Part shown: piece by piece, positions 14,249 to 20,844 of the stretch
Numbering within the stretch: the stretch's first letter is position 1
How the letters are laid out: each line of letters starts with the position of its first letter
Origin: Chloroflexia bacterium
GTDB taxonomy: Bacteria; Chloroflexota; Chloroflexia; Thermomicrobiales; JALYUS01
Assembly (NCBI GenBank): GCA_025924435.1
Contig: JAICIL010000024.1
Span: 1 to 23,616, forward strand
DNA length: 23,616 nucleotides
Reading direction: 5' to 3'
The notes under the pieces: model-generated
What the model saw: only the letters and a program-made list of their open reading frames with translations
Database searches by the model: none
What the model was told of the DNA's origin: nothing
Translations under genes and position numbers: made by a program

Positions 14249-15052
14249 ATGGACGTACAACAGGGATTCGCGGAACTCAACGGCACACGGCTGTACTACG
14301 AGGTCGCCGGGACTGGTGCCCCGGTTGCCCTGATTCACGGCTTCTCGCTCGATACCTGCATGTGGGACGACCAGTTCGGGCCGTTCGCGGAGCAATACCG
14401 CGTCATCCGCTATGACGCGCGCGGCTTTGGCCGGTCCGCATCGGTTGGCGACGCGCCATACACGCACGCCGCCGACCTCGCCGCGCTCCTCGACCACCTC
14501 GCGATTCCGCGCGCCGCGATCATCGGCCTCTCGATGGGGGGCGGGATCGCGGTGAACTTCGCGCTTGCTTACCCCACAATGACGAGCGCGCTGATCCCCG
14601 TAGACGCGACGATTGGCGGCCATGCATGGTCGGAGGGGTGGAACGCGCGATGGCAATCATTGGTGCAAACTGCCCGCACTATCAGCACGCACGCGGCGAA
14701 CGAACGCTGGCTTGCTCATCCGTTATTTGCCCCCGCGAACGAACGCTCGGCGGTCGCCGCGCGGCTCCGGCGGATGGTCGGGGGCTACTCCGGCTGGCAT
14801 TGGGCCAATCGGGACCCGCAGCGTGGGCTTGACCCGCCCGCCACGGAGCGGCTGCGCGAGATTACGGCCCCGACATTCGTGCTGCTCGGCGAACGCGACC
14901 TGCCGGACTTCCATACCATCGCGGAGACGCTCGCGCAGCGCATCCCCGGTGCGCGAAAGGTCGTCCTCCCCGGTGTCGGGCACATGGCGAACATGGAGGC
15001 GCCGGAGCGGTTCAATCGGGAAGTGCTCGGCTTCCTGGCGGACATCCGGTAG
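14249..15052 (+). CDS. Alpha/beta-fold hydrolase
   Basis: This 267-residue protein has the alpha/beta-hydrolase core. The oxyanion segment is LIHGFSLDTCMWD, the nucleophile elbow GLSMGG holds Ser95, the acid is probably Asp217 in LLGERDLPDF, and the catalytic His245 lies in GVGHMANMEAPERF. The pattern fits the broad esterase/3-oxoadipate enol-lactonase-like group; the substrate is not predictable. GGGAGGGGG lies just before ATG 14249. The gap of 14 nt from the serine hydrolase stop suggests an operon. The TAG stop codon (15050-15052) is embedded in the inverted repeat at 15048-15104. Confidence 0.88.
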   Translation: MDVQQGFAELNGTRLYYEVAGTGAPVALIHGFSLDTCMWDDQFGPFAEQYRVIRYDARGFGRSASVGDAPYTHAADLAALLDHLAIPRAAIIGLSMGGGIAVNFALAYPTMTSALIPVDATIGGHAWSEGWNARWQSLVQTARTISTHAANERWLAHPLFAPANERSAVAARLRRMVGGYSGWHWANRDPQRGLDPPATERLREITAPTFVLLGERDLPDFHTIAETLAQRIPGARKVVLPGVGHMANMEAPERFNREVLGFLADIR

Positions 15053-15104
15053 CGCGGGGAGCCCGCCCGCGGCCTCTCTCGCAGGCTGGAAAGCCCGCGC
15101 TACC
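15048..15104. repeat. Inverted repeat between convergent hydrolase and coaE genes
   Basis: GGTAGCGCGGG (15048-15058) and its exact complement CCCGCGCTACC (15094-15104) enclose 35 nt containing GCAGGCTGGAAAG. This is the style of dispersed REP-like repeats with an AGGCTGGAA core. It may act as a bidirectional 3' hairpin. Confidence 0.7.
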
Positions 15105-15107
15105 CGG

Positions 15108-15695
15108 TCACGCCGGGATTTCGGCCCACGCGCGATCAATCTGCGCGCGCGTTGCGTCCTTCGTGCCACCGTTGTCAATGACGACCGCCGCGCGGGCGAC
15201 TTTCTCCGCTTCGGGCGCTTGCGCCGCCAACCGGCGATCCGCCTCCGCCGCGCCCATGCCGGGCCGGGTCATCAGCCGCCGCCGCTCCTCCGCCAGCGGG
15301 CAGGTAACGACCCAGACGGCGTCGCACCCGTCCGCGATGCCCGCCTCGATCAACTTGACGGCGTCCACGACGACCACCGGCGTCGTCTGCCGCGCCACCC
15401 ACGCCCACGTCCGCTCGATCACCGCCGGATGCGTCAGCCCTTCCAGCCGGGCGAGCGCGCCGGGATCGCCGAACACTTTGCGGCCGAGCGCGCGCCGGTC
15501 AATCTCCGCGTCCATGCCGAGGATGTCCGCGCCGAAGGTATCCACGACCGCGCGATAGACGGGATCGCCGGGCAGGTAGAGGTCGTGCACGAGCGTGTCC
15601 GCGTCGAGCGTCGCCGCGCCATGCTCCGCGAGCATCCCGCGCACCGTGCTCTTCCCGCAGGCGATATTCCCCGTCAGGCCGATGATATAGGGCAT
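15108..15695 (-). CDS. coaE: Dephospho-CoA kinase
   Basis: CoaE phosphorylates the 3'-OH of dephospho-CoA, the last step of coenzyme A synthesis. The 195-residue protein has the P-loop GLTGNIACGKST (6-17), the substrate segment LDADTLVHDLY, the LTHPAV.ER motif, the strand VVVVDAVKLIEAG and the C-terminal ARAAVVIDNGG characteristic of the family. ATG 15695 lies at the P-loop strand, as usual. Its ribosome-binding purines (GGGAGAGGT on the minus strand) are the terminal bases of repeat copy B. The ABC-F gene lies upstream on the same strand, separated only by that repeat. Confidence 0.93.
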   Translation of the reverse strand: MPYIIGLTGNIACGKSTVRGMLAEHGAATLDADTLVHDLYLPGDPVYRAVVDTFGADILGMDAEIDRRALGRKVFGDPGALARLEGLTHPAVIERTWAWVARQTTPVVVVDAVKLIEAGIADGCDAVWVVTCPLAEERRRLMTRPGMGAAEADRRLAAQAPEAEKVARAAVVIDNGGTKDATRAQIDRAWAEIPA

Positions 15696-15702
15696 GGACG
15701 GA

Positions 15703-15825
15703 CCTCTCCCCCGGCCCCTTCCCGCGAGGAAGAGGAGTAGACCTCCGAAAAGACCGGGGTGCTAAGGGAACACCCGGATGCTGCGACGAGTCACCCCTTC
15801 CTCGCGGGAAGGGGCCGGGGTTAGG
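15703..15825 (+). repeat. Two-hairpin intergenic repeat, copy B (123 bp)
   Basis: It starts CCTCTCCCCC and ends CGGGGTTAGG. Hairpin 2 is CCCCTTCC-TCGCG-GGAAGGGG. The spacer keeps ACCTCCG and GCTGCGACGAGTCACC. It overlaps the ABC-F stop codon (TAA at 15821-15823, minus strand) and supplies the coaE ribosome-binding purines. Confidence 0.85.
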
Positions 15826-17833
15826 CCGGCCCCGCCGTCAGCGCGTCCAACTCGGCGGCGAGCGATTCCCAGCGGGCATAGACGCTGTCCAGTTCCTCCT
15901 GCGCCTTCTGGTAGGCGATGCCGAGTTCGGTGATGCGCGCCGCGTCGCCGCCCGCCGCGCCCATCGCGTCCGTGAGACGATTCAGCTCCTGCTCCAACGC
16001 GCCGACCCGCGCCTCCACCTGCACGAGCAGTTTCCGGCGCGTCCGCAATGTCCGCTCGTCCACCGGGCGTGGTGTTGTCGGTGGCACGGGCGGCGCGGCC
16101 GCCGCTTGAGCCGTCGGTTTCGCCTCTTTCGGCGTCGTGCCATTCTTCGGCGCGGCCCCGTTCGGCGATGGCGCGCGCTCCTCGGCGGTGGCGCGCTGCC
16201 GCTCCTGCGTCCGGCGCATGTCGGAGTAGTTGCCGAGATACGATTGCAGACGGGCAGGCCCGTCCTCCGTGCCCCCTTCGATCATCCAGACCTGCGTCGC
16301 GAGGGCGTCCACGAAGGCACGGTCGTGCGAGACGAAGAGGATCGTGCCGTCGTACTCGTCCAGCACGTCCTCGAGCGCCTCGCGGGCGATGATGTCGAGG
16401 TGGTTCGTCGGCTCGTCGAGGATCAGGAAGTTCGCGCGCTGCAAGGTCAGCACCGCGAGCGCGAGCCGCGACCGCTCGCCGCCGGAGAGGACGCCGACCT
16501 GCTTGAAGACATCGTCCTCCTCGAAGAGGAAGCGGCCGAGGAAGGTGCGCGCCGCCTCCTCGGTCATCGGGCGCGCGGCGAGGACGGTGGCGAGCACGGT
16601 CATCTCCGTGTCCAGCCCCTCGTGCGACTGCGCATAGTAGCCGACGAGAACATTCGTGCCGAACTGGAACCGCCCCGTGAGCGGCGGGATGTCGCCCACC
16701 AGCGTCTTCAGCAGGGTGGATTTGCCGCTCCCGTTCGGGCCGAGCATCGCGACCCGCTCGCCCCGCTCGATCAGCAATTCGGGCACGGCGAGCAGCGTCG
16801 CGCGGTGGCCGCGCGCGTCCTCATAGCCGACATTCATTGGATCAATCTGCAGGACGAGCCGGCCGCTCTTCAGCGCGGGATTAAGCGCGAGCGCGAGCCG
16901 TTCCTGCTCCTGCGGCCGGTGCAGCCGCTCCACGCGCGCCAGCCGCTTCTCGCGTCCCTTCGCCTCTTTGCTCCGCTGCCCCGCGCCGTACCGCCGGATA
17001 AATTCCTCCGTCCGCGCGATGAACGCCTGCTGCTCCTCGTATTCCTTGCGCCGCCGCTCCATCCGCTCGACGCGGAGTTTGACGTAGGTGTGATACCCGC
17101 CCGGATAATCCTCCAATCGGCCGAACGAGAGGTCGAGCGTCCGCTCCGTCGTCTTGTCGAGGAAGGTGCGGTCGTGCGAGACGACGAGGACGGCGTGCCG
17201 CCACTGGCGCAGGAAGGTCTCCAGCCATTCGAGTGCGTCGAGATCGAGATGGTTCGTCGGCTCGTCGAGCAGGAGCAGATCCGGCTCGCCGAGCAGCGCC
17301 TTCGCGAGCGCGACGCGCGTCTTCTGGCCGCCCGACAGTTGCCGGACGGGCGTGTCGAACATCTCGATCGGGAAACCGAGGCCACCGAGCACTTGCGCGG
17401 CGCGGGCTTCCATCGTGTAGCCGCCGTCCACCTCGAAATGGTGCGTCGCGTCCGCGTATTCCTCCATCAGTTGCTCAAGGCGATCGCCCCGTGCGTCGCC
17501 CATCGCGTGCTCCAACTCGGTCATCCGCGCGTGCAGGGCGATCAGCGGGGCGAAGGCGGTCAGCGTCTCCGTCATGATGCTGTGCGGCGCATCGAGTTTC
17601 GCCTCCTGCGGCAGATACGTCACGCGCATGCCGCGCGTCAGCGACACCGCGCCTTCCTCCGCGTGCTCGACGCCCGCGATGATCCGCAGCATCGTGGACT
17701 TCCCCGCCCCATTGACGCCGACAAGCGCGACATGCTCGCGCTCGAAAATCTGGAACGAGACATCCCGGAAGACCTCCGCGACGCCGAAATGCTTGGTGAG
17801 ACTCTGAACCGAAAGAATCGTCGCGCCTGGCAC
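15821..17833 (-). CDS. ABC-F family ATPase
   Basis: This 670-residue protein has two ABC ATPase domains in one chain and no membrane domain, the ABC-F layout. Domain 1 has Walker A GVNGAGKST (39-47), LSGGQKTRVALA and LLLDEPTNHLD. A charged coiled-coil linker (MERRRKEYEEQQAFIARTEEF) follows. Domain 2 has GPNGSGKST, LSGGERSRLALA and LILDEPTNHLD. After an Ala/Pro/Thr-rich spacer, the tail ends in a coiled coil (about 590-665) like that of Uup. ABC-F proteins act on ribosomes in translation or antibiotic protection; which subgroup this is cannot be decided here. The start is GTG 17833; the sequence upstream is a partial repeat whose GGGGGTAGGTAA may serve as ribosome-binding site. The TAA stop lies within repeat copy B. 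Confidence 0.92.
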   Translation of the reverse strand: MPGATILSVQSLTKHFGVAEVFRDVSFQIFEREHVALVGVNGAGKSTMLRIIAGVEHAEEGAVSLTRGMRVTYLPQEAKLDAPHSIMTETLTAFAPLIALHARMTELEHAMGDARGDRLEQLMEEYADATHHFEVDGGYTMEARAAQVLGGLGFPIEMFDTPVRQLSGGQKTRVALAKALLGEPDLLLLDEPTNHLDLDALEWLETFLRQWRHAVLVVSHDRTFLDKTTERTLDLSFGRLEDYPGGYHTYVKLRVERMERRRKEYEEQQAFIARTEEFIRRYGAGQRSKEAKGREKRLARVERLHRPQEQERLALALNPALKSGRLVLQIDPMNVGYEDARGHRATLLAVPELLIERGERVAMLGPNGSGKSTLLKTLVGDIPPLTGRFQFGTNVLVGYYAQSHEGLDTEMTVLATVLAARPMTEEAARTFLGRFLFEEDDVFKQVGVLSGGERSRLALAVLTLQRANFLILDEPTNHLDIIAREALEDVLDEYDGTILFVSHDRAFVDALATQVWMIEGGTEDGPARLQSYLGNYSDMRRTQERQRATAEERAPSPNGAAPKNGTTPKEAKPTAQAAAAPPVPPTTPRPVDERTLRTRRKLLVQVEARVGALEQELNRLTDAMGAAGGDAARITELGIAYQKAQEELDSVYARWESLAAELDALTAGPA

Positions 17834-17842
17834 CGGTGATTA

Positions 17843-17925
17843 CCTACCCCCTGCCCCCTCCCGCAACGGGAAGGGAGTTTGACTCCGCACAACTCGCGCA
17901 TTCGCGCCCATCGCATCCCCTCATC
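17843..17925 (-). repeat. Partial copy (D) of the two-hairpin repeat, inverted orientation
   Basis: On the minus strand it reads TGTGCGGAGTCAAA, then a hairpin CCCTTCCCG-TTG-CGGGAGGGGG, then GGGGGTAGG. This matches the right half of copies A-C. The left hairpin is missing or degenerate. It ends 9 bp before the GTG of the ABC-F gene. Confidence 0.6.
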
Positions 17926-17939
17926 CCCCGTCAAGGATA

Positions 17940-17975
17940 CCAAAAGAAAGCCCCGGTGACCGTAGTCACCGGGGC
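17940..17975 (-). terminator. Intrinsic terminator of the secreted-protein gene
   Basis: On the minus strand GCCCCGGTGAC and GTCACCGGGGC form a perfect 11-bp stem with a TACG tetraloop, followed by TTTCTTTT. It lies 21 nt after the stop codon at 17997. Confidence 0.93.
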
Positions 17976-17996
17976 CAGCAGATTTCGCGAATCTAC

Positions 17997-19352
17997 TTAC
18001 GGGTCAACCTGGCTGGGAATCAGGTCGAACGGGGCCGACGCGGTGCGCTGCGTCGAGTCGCCGCGCGCCGAGAAGAACTGCCGCCCAACCGGGATCCGCC
18101 CGTCCACGCCCGCCGGGTACGCGATCTGATAGAGCGCCGCATCACCGAGGATCGCCTTGCCGACCTGGAAGTTGATCGGGCCCGGGAAGAGCTGGATCAC
18201 CACCACCGCGACGCCCGCCTCGTTCGCCTTGACGGTGGCGAGGAAGTGCGCGGTCTGGTCGGGGAAGGTCTGCCAGAAGGTCACCGTCTCGTTCGGGCGG
18301 AAGTTGCGCGCCGTCACGAGGAGGTAGTCGCTGGCGAAGAACGAGGGCAGCTGGGGGAAGGTCGCGTTGGCGACGGCCTGCGGGGCGCCGACGAACGAGA
18401 CGGTCAGCGTGCCGATGCTGCTCTGGCTGCTGATGCCACCCGGCAGGAGCAGGAAGGAGCCAGTCATCACGTAATTGGACTGCGCGCCGCGGCAGGAGAA
18501 GGTGTGCAGGCCGGTCGGGAACTTGCCGGTCAGCAGGTCGAGCTGGATGAGTGCCGTGCCGCCGTCGTCCGCCGCGACGGTGCTCAGGGAGATCACCGTG
18601 CCATCGGGGTAGGTATCCCAGAAGTTGACGAACTCACCGGGGATGAGGCCGTTGCAGGCGATGTCAACGTTCGGGTTGTCCGCGACGCCGGAGGGGGCGA
18701 GTTCCGGGTCCACCTGCTTGGCGGAGGTCTTGTGGCCGATCGTCGTGAAGACGGCCAGCGTGCCCGTGGTGCTGCGCGAGAAGTCATCCGCCGCACTCGC
18801 CGTGATGGTGAACGAGGTCGAGGCCTTCTGCAGGCTGACGCGACCGAGCGTCGTCACGGTGTACTTGCCATACGGCGGCACCGCGGAGACGAATTCGGCC
18901 GGCAGGCTGAAGATATTGTCCGTGAACTGCGTGCCATCGGTCGCGCTGCCCGTCGTGGACGGGAGCGTCTGGTTGGCGTTCAGGATCGGGCCGAACCGCA
19001 ACCGGAAGAAGAAACTGCCCGTGCCGTCCGCCAGAACTTCGTCATTCTGGGCGCAGCACTGCGGCGGGTTCGCGATGCCATTCAGGTTGACGACGGGGAA
19101 GACCCGACCGTCCGGGAGGGTGACGTAGATGCTGACCACTTCGCCGGGGCCGAAGCCGTTGCCGACGAATTGCACCGTATCGCCCGAGTTCGTGCCGTCC
19201 GACAGACGCACGCGCTGTGTCGTCGTCGTCTTGTCCGCCTTGAGCGTCGCTCCCGCAGTATCCGCAGCAACCGGGGCCCCCGCGATGAACGCCAACAGCG
19301 CTGTCATCGCGAGTGTAATGCCCAGGAAGCGCAGGGTTCGCTTCAGACCCAC
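17997..19352 (-). CDS. Secreted protein with three similar beta-type modules
   Basis: This protein has 451 residues from GTG 19352, which sits 8 nt after GAGGAGG; the upstream extension of the frame is not needed. A signal peptide is clear: basic MGLKRTLRF, hydrophobic core, and cleavage near APVAA/DTAG. The mature part holds three similar modules. They read FVGNGFGPGEVVSIYVTLPDG, then IACNGLIPGEFVNFWDTYPDG, then VTARNFRPNETVTFWQTFPDQ. Each is followed by a strand that ends in a Gly-rich turn before a second hydrophobic strand, suggesting Ig-like or similar beta domains. Cysteines are few (CC in module 1, one Cys on each side of module 2) and may form disulfides. No enzymatic motif is visible; it is probably a surface or matrix protein. 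It has its own terminator. Confidence 0.8.
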   Translation of the reverse strand: MGLKRTLRFLGITLAMTALLAFIAGAPVAADTAGATLKADKTTTTQRVRLSDGTNSGDTVQFVGNGFGPGEVVSIYVTLPDGRVFPVVNLNGIANPPQCCAQNDEVLADGTGSFFFRLRFGPILNANQTLPSTTGSATDGTQFTDNIFSLPAEFVSAVPPYGKYTVTTLGRVSLQKASTSFTITASAADDFSRSTTGTLAVFTTIGHKTSAKQVDPELAPSGVADNPNVDIACNGLIPGEFVNFWDTYPDGTVISLSTVAADDGGTALIQLDLLTGKFPTGLHTFSCRGAQSNYVMTGSFLLLPGGISSQSSIGTLTVSFVGAPQAVANATFPQLPSFFASDYLLVTARNFRPNETVTFWQTFPDQTAHFLATVKANEAGVAVVVIQLFPGPINFQVGKAILGDAALYQIAYPAGVDGRIPVGRQFFSARGDSTQRTASAPFDLIPSQVDP

Positions 19353-19440
19353 GTTCCTGTCCTCCTCTGTCCTTTCGGACCTTCCAAACCCGTGGGAGAG
19401 ATCGGCGCTCGAGACGCCTACACAGTTCTCCCTATACACC

Positions 19441-19475
19441 ATTGAGTTCCACCGTAGCGCTACCGTAGTTTCAAT
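19441..19475. promoter_or_regulatory. Dyad element, possible operator upstream of the secreted-protein gene
   Basis: A perfect palindrome GTAGCGCTAC (19454-19463) sits within a near-symmetric frame of ATTGA (19441-19445) and TCAAT (19471-19475). ACCGTAG is also directly repeated with an 11-bp period. It lies about 90 bp upstream of the GTG at 19352. I found no convincing promoter at this spot. Confidence 0.35.
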
Positions 19476-19572
19476 CCTCTTGCCCAAATGCCGGTGGTTT
19501 TTGCAAGCCACCCGCCGTCTCGCACCCCCGATTCCTCTTCCTCCTTCCGACTCCCGTAGCAGACTGACTGGC

Positions 19573-19581
19573 TGCTATACT
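19573..19581 (+). promoter_or_regulatory. Extended -10 promoter candidate for pyrB
   Basis: TGCTATACT has TG at 19573-19574 and TATACT at 19576-19581. The -35 is weak. Transcription from about 19588 would give a leader of about 108 nt before the pyrB ATG. Confidence 0.5.
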
Positions 19582-19600
19582 TTCCCTCCGACGCTGTTCG

Positions 19601-19663
19601 TCATCTGGCGATGGCCGGTCGAGCCAGATGATCTCTGGCAGTAAAACGGACAACATGCCGTTT
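19601..19663 (+). promoter_or_regulatory. Structured pyrB leader with mutually exclusive hairpins
   Basis: Hairpin 1 pairs TCATCTGGC (19601-19609) with GCCAGATGA (19623-19631), perfect over 9 bp. Hairpin 2 pairs GCCAGA (19623-19628) with TCTGGC (19634-19639), using the same arm. A third pairs AAACGG (19644-19649) with CCGTTT (19658-19663). A shared arm between two stems is the usual layout of attenuators, but there is no U-run terminator, so control would be at translation or RNA stability. No known PyrR-binding consensus could be matched with confidence. Confidence 0.45.
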
Positions 19664-19695
19664 GGTTGCGCGGAAGATCGGAGGGAATATTTTCG

Positions 19696-20634
19696 ATGAC
19701 CAACCGGAACGCCTCGCCACGCCACATGCTCAGTGTCACGGAGGTCTCCCGACCCTGGCTGGATACCCTCTGCGCCCGCGCGGCGGCGATCACACGCGCC
19801 CCGGCCGAGCAGCCGCTCGCCGGGCGCATCCTCGCCACGCTCTTCTACGAGCCGAGCACGCGCACGCGCCTCTCGTTCGAGGCGGCGATGCTCCGGCTGG
19901 GCGGTGGCGTGATCAGTACGGAGAACGCGCGGGAGTTCTCCTCCGCCGCCAAGGGCGAGAATATCGAGGATACGACGCGCATCGTCGAGGGCTACGCGGA
20001 CGTCATCGCCGTGCGCTACCACGAGCGCGGCGGCGCGGAGCGCGCGGCGGCCGTGGCGCATGTGCCGATCATTAACGCGGGCGACGGCCCCGGCGAACAC
20101 CCCACGCAGGCGCTCCTCGACTGGTTCACACTCGCCCGCGAGTTCGGCACGGTGGACGGCCTGCGCGTCGCACTGGTCGGCGATCTCGCATTCGGGCGCG
20201 CCGCGCGCTCCCTCGCGATGCTCCTCGCCCTCGCGCGCGATGTCTCCCTCATCTTCATCGCGCCGCCCGCCACGCCGATGGGCGCGGACGTCAAGGCGTA
20301 TCTCGACGCGCGCCAGGTCCGCTGGGAGGAGACGACCGACCTCCGGGGTGCGCTCCCGAATGTAGACGCCGTGTACATGACGCGCGTCCAGAAGGAGCGG
20401 TTCGGCGCCGACCTGGACGCCTATCAGGCGGCGCGCATCTACACCTTCACGCCGGACATGCTCCCCGCGCTCCCGGCGCACGCGCGCATCCTCCATCCCC
20501 TGCCCCGCGTGGACGAGATCGCGCCCGAAATAGACGCCGACCTCCGCGCCGCCTACTTCCGCCAGGCGCACAACGGCATGCTCGTCCGCATGGCGCTCCT
20601 CGAATGGGCGCTCGGCGTGCTCAGAGAATCCTAA
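19696..20634 (+). CDS. pyrB: Aspartate carbamoyltransferase catalytic subunit
   Basis: PyrB condenses carbamoyl phosphate with aspartate in the first committed step of pyrimidine synthesis. The 312-residue length is normal. It carries the carbamoyl-phosphate motif FYEPSTRTRLSFE (50-62, with Ser54, Arg56 and Thr57), the SSAAKGEN loop with Lys86, GEHPTQALLD (His135) and the aspartate-binding HPLPRVDEI (267-275). VGDLAFGRAARSL replaces the more usual GDLKYGRTVHSL, a variation near the hinge worth noting. GGAGGG at 19680-19685, 10 nt before ATG 19696, sets the start; the frame from 19666 has no better site. The TAA stop is contributed by the end of repeat copy C. No pyrI or pyrC lies alongside. 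Confidence 0.93.
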   Translation: MTNRNASPRHMLSVTEVSRPWLDTLCARAAAITRAPAEQPLAGRILATLFYEPSTRTRLSFEAAMLRLGGGVISTENAREFSSAAKGENIEDTTRIVEGYADVIAVRYHERGGAERAAAVAHVPIINAGDGPGEHPTQALLDWFTLAREFGTVDGLRVALVGDLAFGRAARSLAMLLALARDVSLIFIAPPATPMGADVKAYLDARQVRWEETTDLRGALPNVDAVYMTRVQKERFGADLDAYQAARIYTFTPDMLPALPAHARILHPLPRVDEIAPEIDADLRAAYFRQAHNGMLVRMALLEWALGVLRES

Positions 20635-20758
20635 CCCCCTGCACCTTCCCTCGGAGGGAAGGGGTGACTCTTCGCAGTGTCGTGCTCTGCCCCATACGCC
20701 CCGATCTCCCGGAGGCCCGCTCCCCCTTCCCTGCGAGGGGAGGGGGTTGGGGGTGAGG
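20630..20758 (-). repeat. Two-hairpin intergenic repeat, copy C (129 bp)
   Basis: It has the same unit as copies A and B in inverted orientation. On the minus strand it starts CCTCACCCCC and ends GGGGGTTAGG, with spacer GCCTCCGGGAGATC and CTGCGAAGAGTCACC. Hairpin 2 is CCTTCCC-TCGGA-GGGAAGG. The first bases on the plus strand, CCTAACCCCC, contain the pyrB stop codon. Confidence 0.88.
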
Positions 20759-20808
20759 ATTCCCCGGATGGCGACAATGAATAAGCCCTGCGGACCGCCC
20801 GGCTTTCC

Positions 20809-20837
20809 TTGCTATCCCGCCCTGCGTCACCGATAAT
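20809..20837 (+). promoter_or_regulatory. Promoter of the GT-C-like gene, predicted leaderless start
   Basis: TTGCTA (20809-20814) and GATAAT (20832-20837) are separated by exactly 17 bp. The ATG at 20845 follows after 7 nt, where transcription should start. No Shine-Dalgarno precedes the ATG, which fits a leaderless message. Confidence 0.65.
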
Positions 20838-20844
20838 CCCGCCT

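Noticed and set aside
16106..17839. 577-residue plus-strand open frame opposite the ABC-F gene
   Set aside because: It is low-complexity Arg/Glu-rich sequence, the antisense shadow of a well-supported ATPase.
18246..19445. 399-residue plus-strand open frame opposite the secreted-protein gene
   Set aside because: It has no ribosome-binding site and no family features. The minus-strand gene has a signal peptide, a Shine-Dalgarno and a terminator.
19601..19663. PyrR-binding attenuator
   Set aside because: The leader has alternative stems, but I could not match the PyrR-binding consensus with confidence and there is no intrinsic terminator before pyrB.
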